The notes under the pieces are model-generated. The model did no database searches. It saw only the letters and a list, made by a program, of their open reading frames with translations, and was not told where the DNA came from. Shown piece by piece: positions 1-7,562 of a stretch of DNA of 26,334 bases (within the stretch, counting starts at the first letter, position 1; every line of letters begins with the position of its first letter). The DNA lies in contig CAZGRL010000048.1 in NCBI GenBank assembly GCA_964528155.1, positions 1 to 26,334 of the forward strand. Direction: 5' to 3'. Both the position numbers and the translations under genes were made by a program. Origin of the DNA: G001797105 sp964528155. GTDB lineage: Bacteria; Chloroflexota; Anaerolineae; Anaerolineales; E44-bin32.

Positions 1-42
1 TCCCCAGACCTGCGATTAGATGCCGAGATGTCGTCTGGCCCG

Positions 43-756
43 TCACGGACGCCCGCCTTCCTGGCGATCATCCGCTTTCGATCCGGTGTGCAACCTGCGC
101 GAGTGGATCGAGCCCCATCGCCTTCTCAGGTTCTGGCGAATCTCGACATACGCCGCCAATCCCAGCAGGCCCAGCACCCCCGCTCCTGCGCCGGTGAGGA
201 GGACACCTGGGACATCGATAGCCCTGCCGTTTGTTTCAGACTCACGCGGGGCCGGCTCGATCGTCCGGGCCGCTCCGATCGTGGGGGTAGCCAGTCCTAT
301 GATCGAACCACCGATCGCCGTGGACTCGGAAGCTGCCGGCGTTCCCGACACCGGGGCCAATCGCCCGGGGCCCGAACTCCGGACCTCGATCCCTTCGACG
401 ATATCTTCCAGGACACTGCCGTCGTCCAATGTGACGATCAGCCTTAGGGCGTAGGTGCCATCGGTGATTCTGGTCGTATCCCACAGTCCGAGGCGGCCGA
501 AACTCACTTGGGTCGAAACCACATCCCCGATTGGGAACCAGGTGTCTGTCGGGTTGGGGTCGTAGCCGAAGGACAGCTCGAAGTGATCGAAGCTTGGAGA
601 CGAGGCACTTCCAAGGATGGTCACGACGCCGGAGACCGAGTCGCCTACGGCTGGCCGACTGATCTCAGCATGCCCTTCGACCTGGGCCGCGTGGACTGGC
701 CAGCCAACCCCCGAGACAAGGAAGAAGATGCCTAACACAAGACTGAAGCGCCGCAC
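43..756 (-). CDS. Secreted Ig-like domain protein with C-terminal membrane anchor
   Basis: A 237-residue protein with a GTG start at 756, preceded by GAGGT about 7 nt upstream. Residues 1-23 form a signal peptide (two Arg, hydrophobic core, V-H-A before the likely cleavage site). Residues about 27-128 look like a single beta-sandwich (Ig-like) domain of a type often seen in Chloroflexota surface proteins: a 'P.GDSVSG.V.I.GSA' opening, 'F..FELSFG' in the middle, then 'WDTT.I.DGTYALRL.V'. A low-complexity Ala/Thr/Pro-rich linker follows. Residues about 180-202 are a membrane segment, with a basic tail (R-R-R-W) that should stay in the cytoplasm. The expected topology is an extracellular domain tethered to the membrane. 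It has its own promoter (798-826) and is divergent from the repeat protein at 1082. I do not recognise a specific function; a role in cell-surface binding or assembly is inference only. Confidence 0.8.
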   Translation of the reverse strand: MRRFSLVLGIFFLVSGVGWPVHAAQVEGHAEISRPAVGDSVSGVVTILGSASSPSFDHFELSFGYDPNPTDTWFPIGDVVSTQVSFGRLGLWDTTRITDGTYALRLIVTLDDGSVLEDIVEGIEVRSSGPGRLAPVSGTPAASESTAIGGSIIGLATPTIGAARTIEPAPRESETNGRAIDVPGVLLTGAGAGVLGLLGLAAYVEIRQNLRRRWGSIHSRRLHTGSKADDRQEGGRP

Positions 757-797
757 TGGTTTGACCTCGCACCATTTCGTCGAGTAGGCGACCTACT

Positions 798-826
798 AGT
801 TTAACATGACGAAACATGCGGGTCAA
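798..826 (-). promoter_or_regulatory. Sigma-70-type promoter of the secreted Ig-like gene
   Basis: On the minus strand, TTGACC (826-821), a 17-nt spacer and TAAACT (803-798). Transcription should start near 791, giving a leader of about 35 nt before the GTG at 756. The -35 box matches 5/6 and the -10 box 4/6. Confidence 0.5.
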
Positions 827-981
827 AGCGGTCGAGCGCTCAGAGTTCATCCAGGGGCATACCGCACTCTGCGGCCAAGTCTCCATAGGATTCGGCCTGC
901 TGGGCGGCTCCGTCGTTCAGCAGACTGGGTCCCCTCAAGCTTCTCCGTGGAGCGTAGCAGAATCCCAGATCCACGTTGTCG

Positions 982-1010
982 TTGACGTGATGCCGCAGAC
1001 CCGTTAGAAT
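982..1010 (+). promoter_or_regulatory. Sigma-70-type promoter of the 15-residue-repeat gene
   Basis: TTGACG (982-987), exactly 17 nt, then TAGAAT (1005-1010); each box matches 5/6. The transcript should begin near 1017, so translation cannot start at the in-frame TTG at 1010. This supports the ATG at 1082 (or 1097). Confidence 0.65.
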
Positions 1011-1081
1011 TGTCCGGTTCGAACGGACCGAGTTGCGCCGCGCGTTTGGCCGGTCGGCCTAATGGTTTTCCTGAGGACGCG

Positions 1082-1567
1082 ATGGGAGAGACGCCGATGG
1101 AACCTTCCGATGAGGAGTTGTCCGCCGAAGTCATGGAGTTGCACGGCGGAGAGATCGAGACGCTGCAGGCCGACCAGGTGCACATGCAGATGGGCGGCGC
1201 TCAGAAGATCGAGGCCTCGGAAGTGTTCATGCAGCAATCGGCGGCTGCGCTGGTCGAAGCGGGACACGTCGACATGCATCAGGCAGGTGCTGTGGCCATC
1301 CGCGGCAACGCCGTGACGACCAATCAGACGGCCAGTCTGACCGTCGTGGCTGATGAAGTGGAGCTAAAAAACAGCCGCAGCGGCGTTGTGATCGCGAGAT
1401 CGGCCGACATGCATGCCAGCAGTACCCTTGTGCTACTGGCCGGTCAAACCAACGGTCCGGTGGAGACTTTGCTGGACACGCGCGGGGCTCTTCTGGCAGG
1501 CTTGATCGGCGGGACCGCCGTGGGCCTGGTCCTCTTTGCCGGCAGTGTGTTGTTCCGCCGGCGTTAG
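1082..1567 (+). CDS. Membrane-anchored protein of seven 15-residue repeats
   Basis: A 161-residue protein if started at ATG 1082 (GAGGA 4 nt upstream). ATG 1097, with GGGAGAG 7 nt upstream, is an equally good start and gives 156 residues. The body is seven gap-free 15-residue units with consensus A-x-x-V-x-M-x-Q-x-x-A-x-x-V-x, followed by a short linker and a membrane segment (G-A-L-L-A-G-L-I-G-G... to ...V-L-F) ending in R-R-R. There is no N-terminal signal peptide, so the repeat domain is probably cytoplasmic with a C-terminal tail anchor, although type-II topology cannot be excluded. The strict period with alternating hydrophobic positions suggests a small beta-solenoid, comparable in principle to bactofilin or pentapeptide-repeat folds but without their period. 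I do not recognise a named family. It has its own promoter, and rplY follows 135 nt downstream. Confidence 0.8.
   Translation: MGETPMEPSDEELSAEVMELHGGEIETLQADQVHMQMGGAQKIEASEVFMQQSAAALVEAGHVDMHQAGAVAIRGNAVTTNQTASLTVVADEVELKNSRSGVVIARSADMHASSTLVLLAGQTNGPVETLLDTRGALLAGLIGGTAVGLVLFAGSVLFRRR
1124..1438 (+). repeat. Seven tandem 45-nt coding units (15-residue protein repeat)
   Basis: Units begin at 1124, 1169, 1214, 1259, 1304, 1349 and 1394. At protein level they read AEVMELHGGEIETLQ, ADQVHMQMGGAQKIE, ASEVFMQQSAAALVE, AGHVDMHQAGAVAIR, GNAVTTNQTASLTVV, ADEVELKNSRSGVVI and ARSADMHASSTLVLL. The register is kept without insertion, while DNA identity is low. That points to an old repeat held by structure rather than recent tandem duplication. 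Confidence 0.85.
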
Positions 1568-1702
1568 ATCTCCTCGTCCGTGTGAACATTGTGGGTCTGG
1601 GCTTGAGCACCAGCCGGGCTCACGATTGACTAACAAGTGCTTGGATCGATCCTAAAGGAGCGAGGGTAACCCACAGGGTGAGAGGCGCTCCGGAGGCAGA
1701 AG

Positions 1703-2389
1703 ATGGATTCACATAAACTGAAAGCTGAAGCAAGGACCGTTGTGGGGAAAAGAGTTGGCGCCCTGCGTCGGGATGGCGTGCTCCCGGCGATTTTGTATGG
1801 CGCCGGGATATCGCCCCAGCCGATCCAGCTCGACGCACGTGAGGCCAGAAAGGCGCTGGCTCGCGTATCGGCGGCGACCCTGATCGATCTTGAAGTCGGG
1901 GATGAAGTCCACAAGGTGTTGGTGCGAGAGGTTCAGCGGGATGTCATCCGCAGAGATCTAAGACATGTCGATTTCCTGAAAGTCGCCATGGACGTCGTCA
2001 TCCGCACGGAGGTACCCGTGGAATTGGTTGGCGAGGCCCCGGCAGTGAAGATGCTGGCCGGCATCCTCGTCTCCGGCCTTGACGAGATCGAAGTCGAAGC
2101 GTTGCCGTCGGACCTTCCAGACCGCGTAAGCGTGGACATGAGCGTCCTGGAGAACATCGACGACGCAATCACGGTCGGCGATCTCTTTCTGGGAAAGGGC
2201 GTCAAGGTCTTGACGGATGCGAGTGAAGTCGTCGCCCACGTGATCTACCAGGCGGTCGAAGAAGTCGAAGAGGTCGTGGAGGCTGTCGCGGTCGAGGGCG
2301 AGCCGGAGGTGATCGAGCGGGCCCGGCGAGAAGAGGAGGAAGCTCAAGGGGAGGGGGAAACGGAGAAGCCTTCAAAGCCTGGAGCGTAG
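1703..2389 (+). CDS. rplY: Ribosomal protein bL25 (CTC/TL5 type)
   Basis: A 228-residue two-domain bL25 of the CTC form, which binds 5S rRNA in the large ribosomal subunit. The N-terminal RNA-binding domain (about 1-95) carries the family's 'A..R...GK..VGALRRDG.LPAILYG' opening and the later 'VREVQRDVIRRDLRHVDFLKV' stretch. The C-terminal beta domain (about 96-185) has 'DLPDRVSVDMSVLENIDDAITVGDL'. A tail of about 40 residues is rich in Glu, as in other long CTC forms. ATG 1703 is set by GGAGG at 1692-1696, 6 nt upstream. It stands alone, convergent with the Nudix gene. pth, which often follows bL25 in other bacteria, is not next to it here. Confidence 0.95.
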   Translation: MDSHKLKAEARTVVGKRVGALRRDGVLPAILYGAGISPQPIQLDAREARKALARVSAATLIDLEVGDEVHKVLVREVQRDVIRRDLRHVDFLKVAMDVVIRTEVPVELVGEAPAVKMLAGILVSGLDEIEVEALPSDLPDRVSVDMSVLENIDDAITVGDLFLGKGVKVLTDASEVVAHVIYQAVEEVEEVVEAVAVEGEPEVIERARREEEEAQGEGETEKPSKPGA

Positions 2390-2435
2390 GACAGCCGGAC
2401 CTGGGGCGATTGAGCAATCTGGTGAGAATGTGATC

Positions 2436-2458
2436 GGGAGCGGCACTACGCCGCTCCC
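2436..2458. terminator. Bidirectional terminator hairpin between rplY and the Nudix gene
   Basis: A perfect 9-bp GC-rich stem (GGGAGCGGC / GCCGCTCCC) with the 5-nt loop ACTAC. It lies in the 73-nt gap between two convergent stop codons. No real T tract follows on either strand, so it is called from its position and stem strength. Confidence 0.6.
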
Positions 2459-2462
2459 TCTG

Positions 2463-3047
2463 CTATCGTTGTGCCGGGCGACGACCGAGTGCGTCCAGCA
2501 GATCAAGAGTGATCCGGGCAGTTGCTCCCCAGATCACTTCATCCTCATAGGGACGGAAATAGTACACGGGAACGCTTGGTCCCTGAACCAGGGGTTGGCG
2601 CTGACGAACCTCAAGATTGTCAGGGTCGGCAAGCCAGTCGAGATCGACCCCAAATGCCACCGCCACCTCTTCGTGGTTCAATCGCAAGGTAGACGGCCAA
2701 GGAATGACACCTACGACCGGTGTCACAAGGAACTGCGTCACCGTCAGCAGAGAATCGAGCGTCCCGAGCACATCGACCGTGTCCGGCGAAAGCCCGATTT
2801 CCTCTTGCGCCTCGCGCAGTGCTGCGGCCTCCGGCCCGGCATCCGCGATTTCGATTCGACCGCCGGGGAAGGACACCTGACCTCGATGGCTATCGACGCT
2901 TTCCGTCCTGCGTGTGAAGAGAACATGCCAGCGGTCTGCGTCTTGATAGAGGGGAACAAGGACCGCGGCCGGCACGGCCTCCCATTCCGGGCGTATCCGC
3001 TTCGGCCGTTCCCTCAATTGTTCACGCAAACGTGAAGGGAGATCCAC
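2463..3047 (-). CDS. Nudix hydrolase, CoA pyrophosphatase (NudL/PCD1) type
   Basis: A 194-residue protein. I place the start at GTG 3047, just downstream of the stop of the preceding gene (3061), with GAGAG about 6 nt upstream. A longer frame reaches 3206 but would overlap that gene by about 145 nt. The core 'LFTRR...S..HRGQVSFPGGR....D....AALREAQEEIGL' is the UPF0035 signature joined to the Nudix box. In this family it marks enzymes that cut CoA or acyl-CoA to 3',5'-ADP and (acyl-)phosphopantetheine. The metal-binding R-E-A-Q-E-E-I-G residues are intact. It is the last gene of minus-strand block A, 13 nt after the zinc-ribbon gene, and ends at a shared terminator. CoA pyrophosphatase is the likeliest substrate class, but substrate is inferred from family only. 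Confidence 0.88.
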   Translation of the reverse strand: MDLPSRLREQLRERPKRIRPEWEAVPAAVLVPLYQDADRWHVLFTRRTESVDSHRGQVSFPGGRIEIADAGPEAAALREAQEEIGLSPDTVDVLGTLDSLLTVTQFLVTPVVGVIPWPSTLRLNHEEVAVAFGVDLDWLADPDNLEVRQRQPLVQGPSVPVYYFRPYEDEVIWGATARITLDLLDALGRRPAQR

Positions 3048-3060
3048 GATTTCTCTCGAA

Positions 3061-3651
3061 TCAGGAGGAAGCCTGGATGAGACTGCCGCAATAGTCACAG
3101 ATCGCGCTGTTCGCGTCCGCCCATTCCACCTCATTCGGCAGCACGTTTCCTCCGCAATGCGGACACTTCCCCGGCAACGTGGTTCTCGAGGGTGGCGACT
3201 GCACAACGGCGGGTGAGGCGGCCTCTTCAGACAGGAGCGGTCGGAGCTCTTCCTCCAGGGATGCTGCCTGCGCCTCGAATCCCAAGTCCTGAAGGTTCCG
3301 CCGGAGTCGCGTGGCGACCATCGGGAGCCGCCCGGCCTGGCCCATCTCCGGCATCAGCCGCAGACCCTTGAGGATCCTGTTCATCCCGACAGGGATCTCC
3401 CCGGCCATCACCCAGCCCATTCCGGCCTGGATGTTCAACTGAGGGCTGCGCCAGATTCCTTGGGCCTGGGCTTCGTCGGCGAGCTCTTCATAGATCGAGG
3501 CGGCGCGCGCATATGCCCCTTCGCCCATCAACCGGTTGGCGCGCCTCAACTGGTGGAGCGCGCCGCGGGGCACGCCAGCGCGACGGCCGGGAAGCGGGAC
3601 TTGCCGCAGGAGCCGTCCACGCGGCAACCTTCTGCGTCGGAATATCGACAT
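3061..3651 (-). CDS. Hypothetical protein with helical repeats and C-terminal zinc ribbon
   Basis: 196 residues, with ATG 3651 preceded by GAGG 6 nt upstream. The first 30 residues are very basic (R-R-R-R start). Residues about 33-140 are predicted helical and TPR-like, for example 'A..LMGEGAYARAASIYEELADEA' followed by a second similar helix pair. The C-terminus is a zinc ribbon with CPHCGG and CDYCG (four Cys in two C-x-x-C knuckles about 18 residues apart). It is likely cytoplasmic, with no signal peptide or membrane segment. It lies between a tRNA methyltransferase and a Nudix hydrolase in what looks like one transcript. I know no assigned function. The basic start plus zinc ribbon would suit nucleic-acid or protein binding, but that is speculation. 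Confidence 0.75.
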   Translation of the reverse strand: MSIFRRRRLPRGRLLRQVPLPGRRAGVPRGALHQLRRANRLMGEGAYARAASIYEELADEAQAQGIWRSPQLNIQAGMGWVMAGEIPVGMNRILKGLRLMPEMGQAGRLPMVATRLRRNLQDLGFEAQAASLEEELRPLLSEEAASPAVVQSPPSRTTLPGKCPHCGGNVLPNEVEWADANSAICDYCGSLIQASS

Positions 3652-3706
3652 CGTCTTCCTCTCCCTGCATGCCTCTTGATGCTAGTCGCCGCCTGGATAT
3701 TGGGAG

Positions 3707-4528
3707 TTATCCCTCCGTAAGGTCGGGGTCTTTTTCGTTGGCATGGACATCTGTCTCAGCCTCGGCCAACGATCGTCCAAAGACGAGGTATCCGGTGTGG
3801 GCTACCATCCGGTCCTCCGGGCGCAGCCTCTCAGGCACCCGCTTGTAGAAACGCAGGCTGATCTCGCATACCTGGGTCAGGCCGAATGAGTGATCCGCCA
3901 TGGCGCGCAGGAGCGCAGAAACTTGATTGGTCGTCGGCAGGATCGCCGCGAATGCTCCGCCGCTCCGGAGAGACGCGCGCACATGCGTCAGATAGTCTTG
4001 CGGATTGGGGAGATCCAGAAAGAGCGCGTCCACCTCGGAATCTTCGAAGCCATCCTCGATATCCCGATGGCGGAAGACGACCCGGCTCTCAAGGCCCACG
4101 CGTGCGAGATTTCTTTGGGCCAGGTCGATCATGTCGGCGCGTCGATCGTACGAGAACACCTGCCCATCGCGTCCGACCGCCCAGGCGAGCGCGGTCGTCA
4201 TCGCCCCGGAGCCCGTTCCTGCTTCGATAACCCGCATCGCCTCTCCCACGGACAATCTCAACAAGATGTAGCCGATGTCTTTGGGAAACACGATCTGAGA
4301 TTGGCGTCGGATGTGCAGCAACAGATCACGCAACGTTGGCTGCAGGATGAAGAACGTCTTGCCGAGATGACTTCGGACCGGGGAACCCCACGCGATTCCG
4401 ATGAGATCCGCATGCCTGAGCACGCCCTGATGGGTCTGGAGCTCGCCCGCCGGATCCAGCCGGAAGATGAATTCTCTCCTGCCGGAGCCGGTCAGCATTG
4501 CCAGATCGCCGGCACGAGTTTGATTCAC
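3707..4528 (-). CDS. trmI: tRNA (adenine-N1)-methyltransferase, TrmI/Gcd14 family
   Basis: A 273-residue SAM-dependent enzyme expected to make m1A58 in the T-loop of tRNA. GTG 4528 is chosen because GAGGTG sits 5 nt upstream and the family begins close to this point; an in-frame upstream extension lacks such a site. The N-terminal beta domain is followed by 'QIVFPKDIGYILLRLSVGEAMRVIEAGTGSGAMT', the typical entry into the methyltransferase fold, with motif I E-A-G-T-G-S-G. Motif IV reads D-L-P-N-P-Q, where the family usually has D-x-P-x-P-W, so the Trp is replaced by Gln. The enzyme normally works as a tetramer. It is 79 nt after the upstream methyltransferase gene and may have its own promoter. 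Confidence 0.92.
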   Translation of the reverse strand: MNQTRAGDLAMLTGSGRREFIFRLDPAGELQTHQGVLRHADLIGIAWGSPVRSHLGKTFFILQPTLRDLLLHIRRQSQIVFPKDIGYILLRLSVGEAMRVIEAGTGSGAMTTALAWAVGRDGQVFSYDRRADMIDLAQRNLARVGLESRVVFRHRDIEDGFEDSEVDALFLDLPNPQDYLTHVRASLRSGGAFAAILPTTNQVSALLRAMADHSFGLTQVCEISLRFYKRVPERLRPEDRMVAHTGYLVFGRSLAEAETDVHANEKDPDLTEG

Positions 4529-4545
4529 GCAACACCTCGGTCCGC

Positions 4546-4575
4546 ATTGTAAGCCGCGGACTCTCCCACTGCAAA
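4546..4575 (-). promoter_or_regulatory. Possible internal promoter before trmI
   Basis: On the minus strand, TTTGCA (4575-4570), an 18-nt spacer and TACAAT (4551-4546). The start site would be near 4539, leaving only about 11 nt before the GTG at 4528, with the Shine-Dalgarno site at the very 5' end. The boxes are fair; the short leader lowers confidence. Confidence 0.3.
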
Positions 4576-4607
4576 GGAGGACCAAGGCCTCATTTGGGCA
4601 GGGAGGC

Positions 4608-5285
4608 TCAAGTCGCCGGCTTGATCAGTTCGACCCGGAGCACCGAAGATCGTGCCAGCGCGACCCACTCCGCTCGGACCTGCATTCCGGAACCGGAGAA
4701 CAGGCCTTCGGGAACAGGGCCGGGAGGCCGACCTTGACCCGTCACCTGGAAGACCCAGGCTGCGAAACGCTCCGCCCACGATCTGCCGGTGCTGATTCCG
4801 ACCAGCACGAGCACGAGTTTCCCGCCGGGCTTCATCACTCGTCTGGCTTCGACCAGCGACGCAGGATCCATGATGTACTCGCTGGGGAAGGTCGAGATGA
4901 GTCCATCGAAGGCCGCCGAGGCGAAAGGCAGTTTCTGGGCTTTAGCCCGAGCCAATCGGACGTCGAGCCCCTGCCGCAGCAGTCGTCTAGCCGCGACCCG
5001 CGACATCTGCTCGGACGCATCGATCCCATACGCGATCCGTCCCGACTGATTCGCGGCAACGAGAACGTGGCCTGGTCCGTGACCGATCTCGAGAATAGTT
5101 CCTCCAGGCAGTGCCTGCAGGCCGACAGCCTGCCAGTTCGACCACTGGCCCAGCGAGACGACCCACGCCACCGCATCGTACGTCCAGGCGAAGTTGGTGT
5201 AGAGATGCTTGAAGAAGAAACGCAGGAACGCCGTCGCGATCGCGCCCCGACGACCGCTGTGCCCGTTTTCAGGACCGACCCACAT
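4608..5285 (-). CDS. Class I SAM-dependent methyltransferase
   Basis: 225 residues, with ATG 5285 lying 19 nt after the lipid kinase stop; no strong ribosome binding site is visible, so the first 15 residues are uncertain. Motif I is I-L-E-I-G-H-G-P-G-H. An Asp (Y-G-I-D-A-S) follows at the end of strand beta2, and a post-motif 'R.....PGGKLVLVLVG' follows the catalytic region, as in UbiE/phospholipid methyltransferase relatives. The segment around 20-45 is aromatic and hydrophobic (F-L-R-F-F-F-K-H-L-Y-T-N-F-A-W-T-Y-D), typical of enzymes working on lipids or quinones at the membrane surface. The neighbouring lipid kinase supports a lipid substrate, but this is inference from context. No substrate can be read from the sequence. 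Confidence 0.82.
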   Translation of the reverse strand: MWVGPENGHSGRRGAIATAFLRFFFKHLYTNFAWTYDAVAWVVSLGQWSNWQAVGLQALPGGTILEIGHGPGHVLVAANQSGRIAYGIDASEQMSRVAARRLLRQGLDVRLARAKAQKLPFASAAFDGLISTFPSEYIMDPASLVEARRVMKPGGKLVLVLVGISTGRSWAERFAAWVFQVTGQGRPPGPVPEGLFSGSGMQVRAEWVALARSSVLRVELIKPAT

Positions 5286-5304
5286 GGCGCGTCGCCGGGC
5301 CCGG

Positions 5305-6207
5305 TCAGGAGCCGACGTCCCCGGTGATCACGTCGAGCCGGGCCGGGAGACAGCGATAAACGACTTCCCGTAGGTCGTTGGCGCGCAGTTCGCCGTCGAG
5401 CTGGATCGGGGTCGCGGGGCTTGCCCGGATCACCAACTGCCGGGTGTGGTGCTGATGGATGGCGGGGTCGTCTACGTACGCCCCGCTGATGGCGCGGGGA
5501 AGAAGTGTGAGCATCTTTAATCGCGTCGGAGCGTAGCCGTACACGAAGGTGAGCCGACCGTCCGCCGGATCGGCTGCCGGTGCCATCCGGAACAGGCCGC
5601 CGGTCACGGGACAGTTGCCGACCGAGACAAGGCTCACCGGGCCGTCGTAGACCCCGTCGTCCCACTCGAGGTGCATGTCCCATGTCGGCTTCCGGGCGAT
5701 GGCGACCACGGCCGCCACCAGATATCGGACAACCCCGCGCAGCCAGACCATCCTGGCGTTTTCGATGGTGACGACCGGTTCGAGGCCCACGGCTGAGTTA
5801 TTGTCGAACACCCATTCATTGGCGAGCCCGAGGTCGATCCGGCGTGTCCCCCCTCGGGCGATGGCCTCTGAGGCGGATTTGAGGTCGAGCGGGAGCCCGA
5901 GGTTGTGGGCGAGGTCGTTGGCCGTTCCTAAAGGTAACACTCCGATCGGACCCAGAACGCCCTCCGGTTGCGCGCAGTGAAGGCCGTTGACGACTTCTCC
6001 GATCGCCCCATCGCCTCCGGCCACAACGATCGGGGTGTAGCCGGATCGGACGGCCTTCGCGGCGATATCCGATCCGTGACCGGGCCCTTCCGTCTCTGCG
6101 ATTTCGAAGTCAACTCCTGCGGCGCGAAGACAATCCTCCACCTCCGCTCTTCGGCGCCGGGCCATCCAACGCCCCGAATACGGATTGAGGATCACCATAG
6201 ACGTCAC
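5305..6207 (-). CDS. Diacylglycerol/sphingoid-type lipid kinase (LCB5/YegS family)
   Basis: 300 residues starting at GTG 6207, whose last two bases begin the mgtE stop codon (GTGA overlap, 4 nt). GGGAGG lies about 8 nt upstream, so translation should be coupled to mgtE. It opens 'VILNPYSGR', then shows the nucleotide-binding G-G-D-G-A (family G-G-D-G-T) and 'GVLPLGTANDLAHNLGLP', the two hallmark motifs of the DAGK catalytic domain. The C-terminal beta-sandwich half is present (N-N-S-A-V-G, L-D-G-E near the end). Members phosphorylate diacylglycerol or related lipids at the inner face of the membrane. The true lipid is not readable. Thr replaced by Ala in the G-G-D-G-T motif is a small deviation that could affect catalysis. 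Confidence 0.9.
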   Translation of the reverse strand: MTSMVILNPYSGRWMARRRRAEVEDCLRAAGVDFEIAETEGPGHGSDIAAKAVRSGYTPIVVAGGDGAIGEVVNGLHCAQPEGVLGPIGVLPLGTANDLAHNLGLPLDLKSASEAIARGGTRRIDLGLANEWVFDNNSAVGLEPVVTIENARMVWLRGVVRYLVAAVVAIARKPTWDMHLEWDDGVYDGPVSLVSVGNCPVTGGLFRMAPAADPADGRLTFVYGYAPTRLKMLTLLPRAISGAYVDDPAIHQHHTRQLVIRASPATPIQLDGELRANDLREVVYRCLPARLDVITGDVGS

Positions 6208-7562
6208 GGCAGAGTCCTCCCGTGGAGCATCAGGCTCGCCAGGCCAAGGAAAAGGGCAAATCCGACACTGTCGGTGACGGCTGTCACCAGCACGGACGAG
6301 GCCAGGGCCGGATCCATTCTGAGGCCCTTCAAGATGAGTGGGACGAGGGTGCCGACGAACTCGGCGACGAACATGTTGCCCATCAGCGCCAATCCCAGGA
6401 TCAAGCCAAGCGTGGCCGAACCCCGCCACAAGTAGACACCGAACCCGACAACCACTCCCACGGCCGCGCCGTGGACCAGCCCTGTCACCGCTTCTTTCAC
6501 CAGCGGCCGCCAAGCAGCGCGCAACTCGATATCGCCCAGGGCCAGAGCACGCACGGTGATGGCCAGGCTCTGCGTCGCAACGTTGCCTCCCATTCCGGCC
6601 ACAACAGACTGGAATACCGCCAGCACGGCAACCTGTGCAATCAGCGACTCGAAATGTGAAATGACCCACGCGGCGAAGAGAGCTGTGAGCGTGTTGAGGT
6701 AGAGCCAGGGAAGCCTGCGTCGAATGGCCAAGCTGATCGGGCTGTGGATGCTCAGATCGGCATCGGAGACATTCGCCAGACGATAAACGTCTTCGGTGGC
6801 TTCCTCTTCGAGCACATCAACGATGTCGTCGTATGTGATCACGCCTTCAAGCTTGCGATCGGGTCCGACAACTGGAACAGCGGCCAGGTCGTAGCGAGTG
6901 AAAGTCCGGGCGACATCCTCCTGATCGGCATCGCTTTGGACGTATAGAATGTCCGCATCCATGATCTTGCGCAGCTGGGTGGCCGGATCCGCAACGACGA
7001 GGTCTCGCAGCCCGACGACCCCGGTCAAACGGCCTTTGACGTCGACAACATAGAGATAGTAGGGAGTCTCCGCTTCCGGCTCCATTTCTCGTAGGAACTT
7101 GATCGCCTCGGCGGCCGTTGCGTCTCCCGGCAGGGCGATGTACGAGGTCGTCATCAAGCCGCCGGCGGACTCGTCTGGGTGGCTCAGGAGGGGCAAGACC
7201 TCCTGGCGGTCTTCCATCTCCGCCAGAGCTTCAGCCGCGCGATCCGGTGGGAGATCCCCCAGGATGTCGGCCGCCTCATCCGGCTCCATTTCATCGAGGA
7301 CGTCGGCAAGCCGTTCAGTCGGCAGTGTTTCGGCCACATCGATGGCTTCCTCGTCCTCGAGCTCTTCGAGCAGGTCGGCGGTGTCTGAGATGCCCAGGCG
7401 CGGCAAGATCGCCGCCTGATGGTGGTCATCCAGGTCGGAAAATGCTTCCGCCCGATCTGCTGGGCGCAGCTTGGTCAGGGCCGCGATCGCGTCCTCGATC
7501 TGACCGCGTTCGAGCGCGACTCGGACAGCTTCCAGGGCTGAGTCGACCTGCGCCTGTTCGAT
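6204..7562 (-). CDS. mgtE: Magnesium transporter MgtE (apparent ATC start)
   Basis: A 452-residue Mg2+ channel/transporter of the inner membrane. The cytoplasmic MgtE_N superhelix (about 1-145) is a set of 'LP..R.A..L.E..' repeats, followed by a CBS pair (about 150-265) and five membrane segments. These carry 'GGNVATQS' and 'TDSVGFALFLGLA'; the Asp at about 431 corresponds to the selectivity Asp432 of Thermus MgtE. The frame has an in-frame TGA at 7568-7566, directly followed by GCC ATC GAA CAG. No ATG, GTG or TTG lies before 7406, which is inside the N domain. A strong GAGGTGA site ends 3 nt before GCC-ATC's ATC codon at 7562. I therefore place the start at ATC 7562, which gives normal family length; a base error of ATG to ATC is equally possible. 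First gene of block A. Confidence 0.9.
   Translation of the reverse strand: MEQAQVDSALEAVRVALERGQIEDAIAALTKLRPADRAEAFSDLDDHHQAAILPRLGISDTADLLEELEDEEAIDVAETLPTERLADVLDEMEPDEAADILGDLPPDRAAEALAEMEDRQEVLPLLSHPDESAGGLMTTSYIALPGDATAAEAIKFLREMEPEAETPYYLYVVDVKGRLTGVVGLRDLVVADPATQLRKIMDADILYVQSDADQEDVARTFTRYDLAAVPVVGPDRKLEGVITYDDIVDVLEEEATEDVYRLANVSDADLSIHSPISLAIRRRLPWLYLNTLTALFAAWVISHFESLIAQVAVLAVFQSVVAGMGGNVATQSLAITVRALALGDIELRAAWRPLVKEAVTGLVHGAAVGVVVGFGVYLWRGSATLGLILGLALMGNMFVAEFVGTLVPLILKGLRMDPALASSVLVTAVTDSVGFALFLGLASLMLHGRTLP

Larger units (their letters stand above)
757..1081. other. Intergenic region between divergent genes (325 nt)
   Basis: It holds the two divergent promoters (798-826 minus, 982-1010 plus). 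At 1012-1028, GTCCG/CGGAC flank GTTCGAA, a short inverted repeat that covers the expected start site of the plus promoter and could be an operator. The stretch 830-980 shows no gene with a ribosome binding site and no other structure that I can support. Confidence 0.5.

Noticed and set aside
1012..1028. tRNA T-arm-like GTCCG-GTTCGAA-CGGAC
   Set aside because: The loop register is shifted relative to a T-arm, and no acceptor or anticodon arm fits around it. It overlaps the start site of a promoter.
847..1279. Open frames on the minus strand opposite the repeat protein gene
   Set aside because: No start site or family match. The promoter and 15-residue register on the plus strand explain this stretch.
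1626..1655. TTGACT as -35 box of an rplY promoter
   Set aside because: No hexamer at 16-18 nt spacing resembles TATAAT, so the promoter of rplY is left unassigned.
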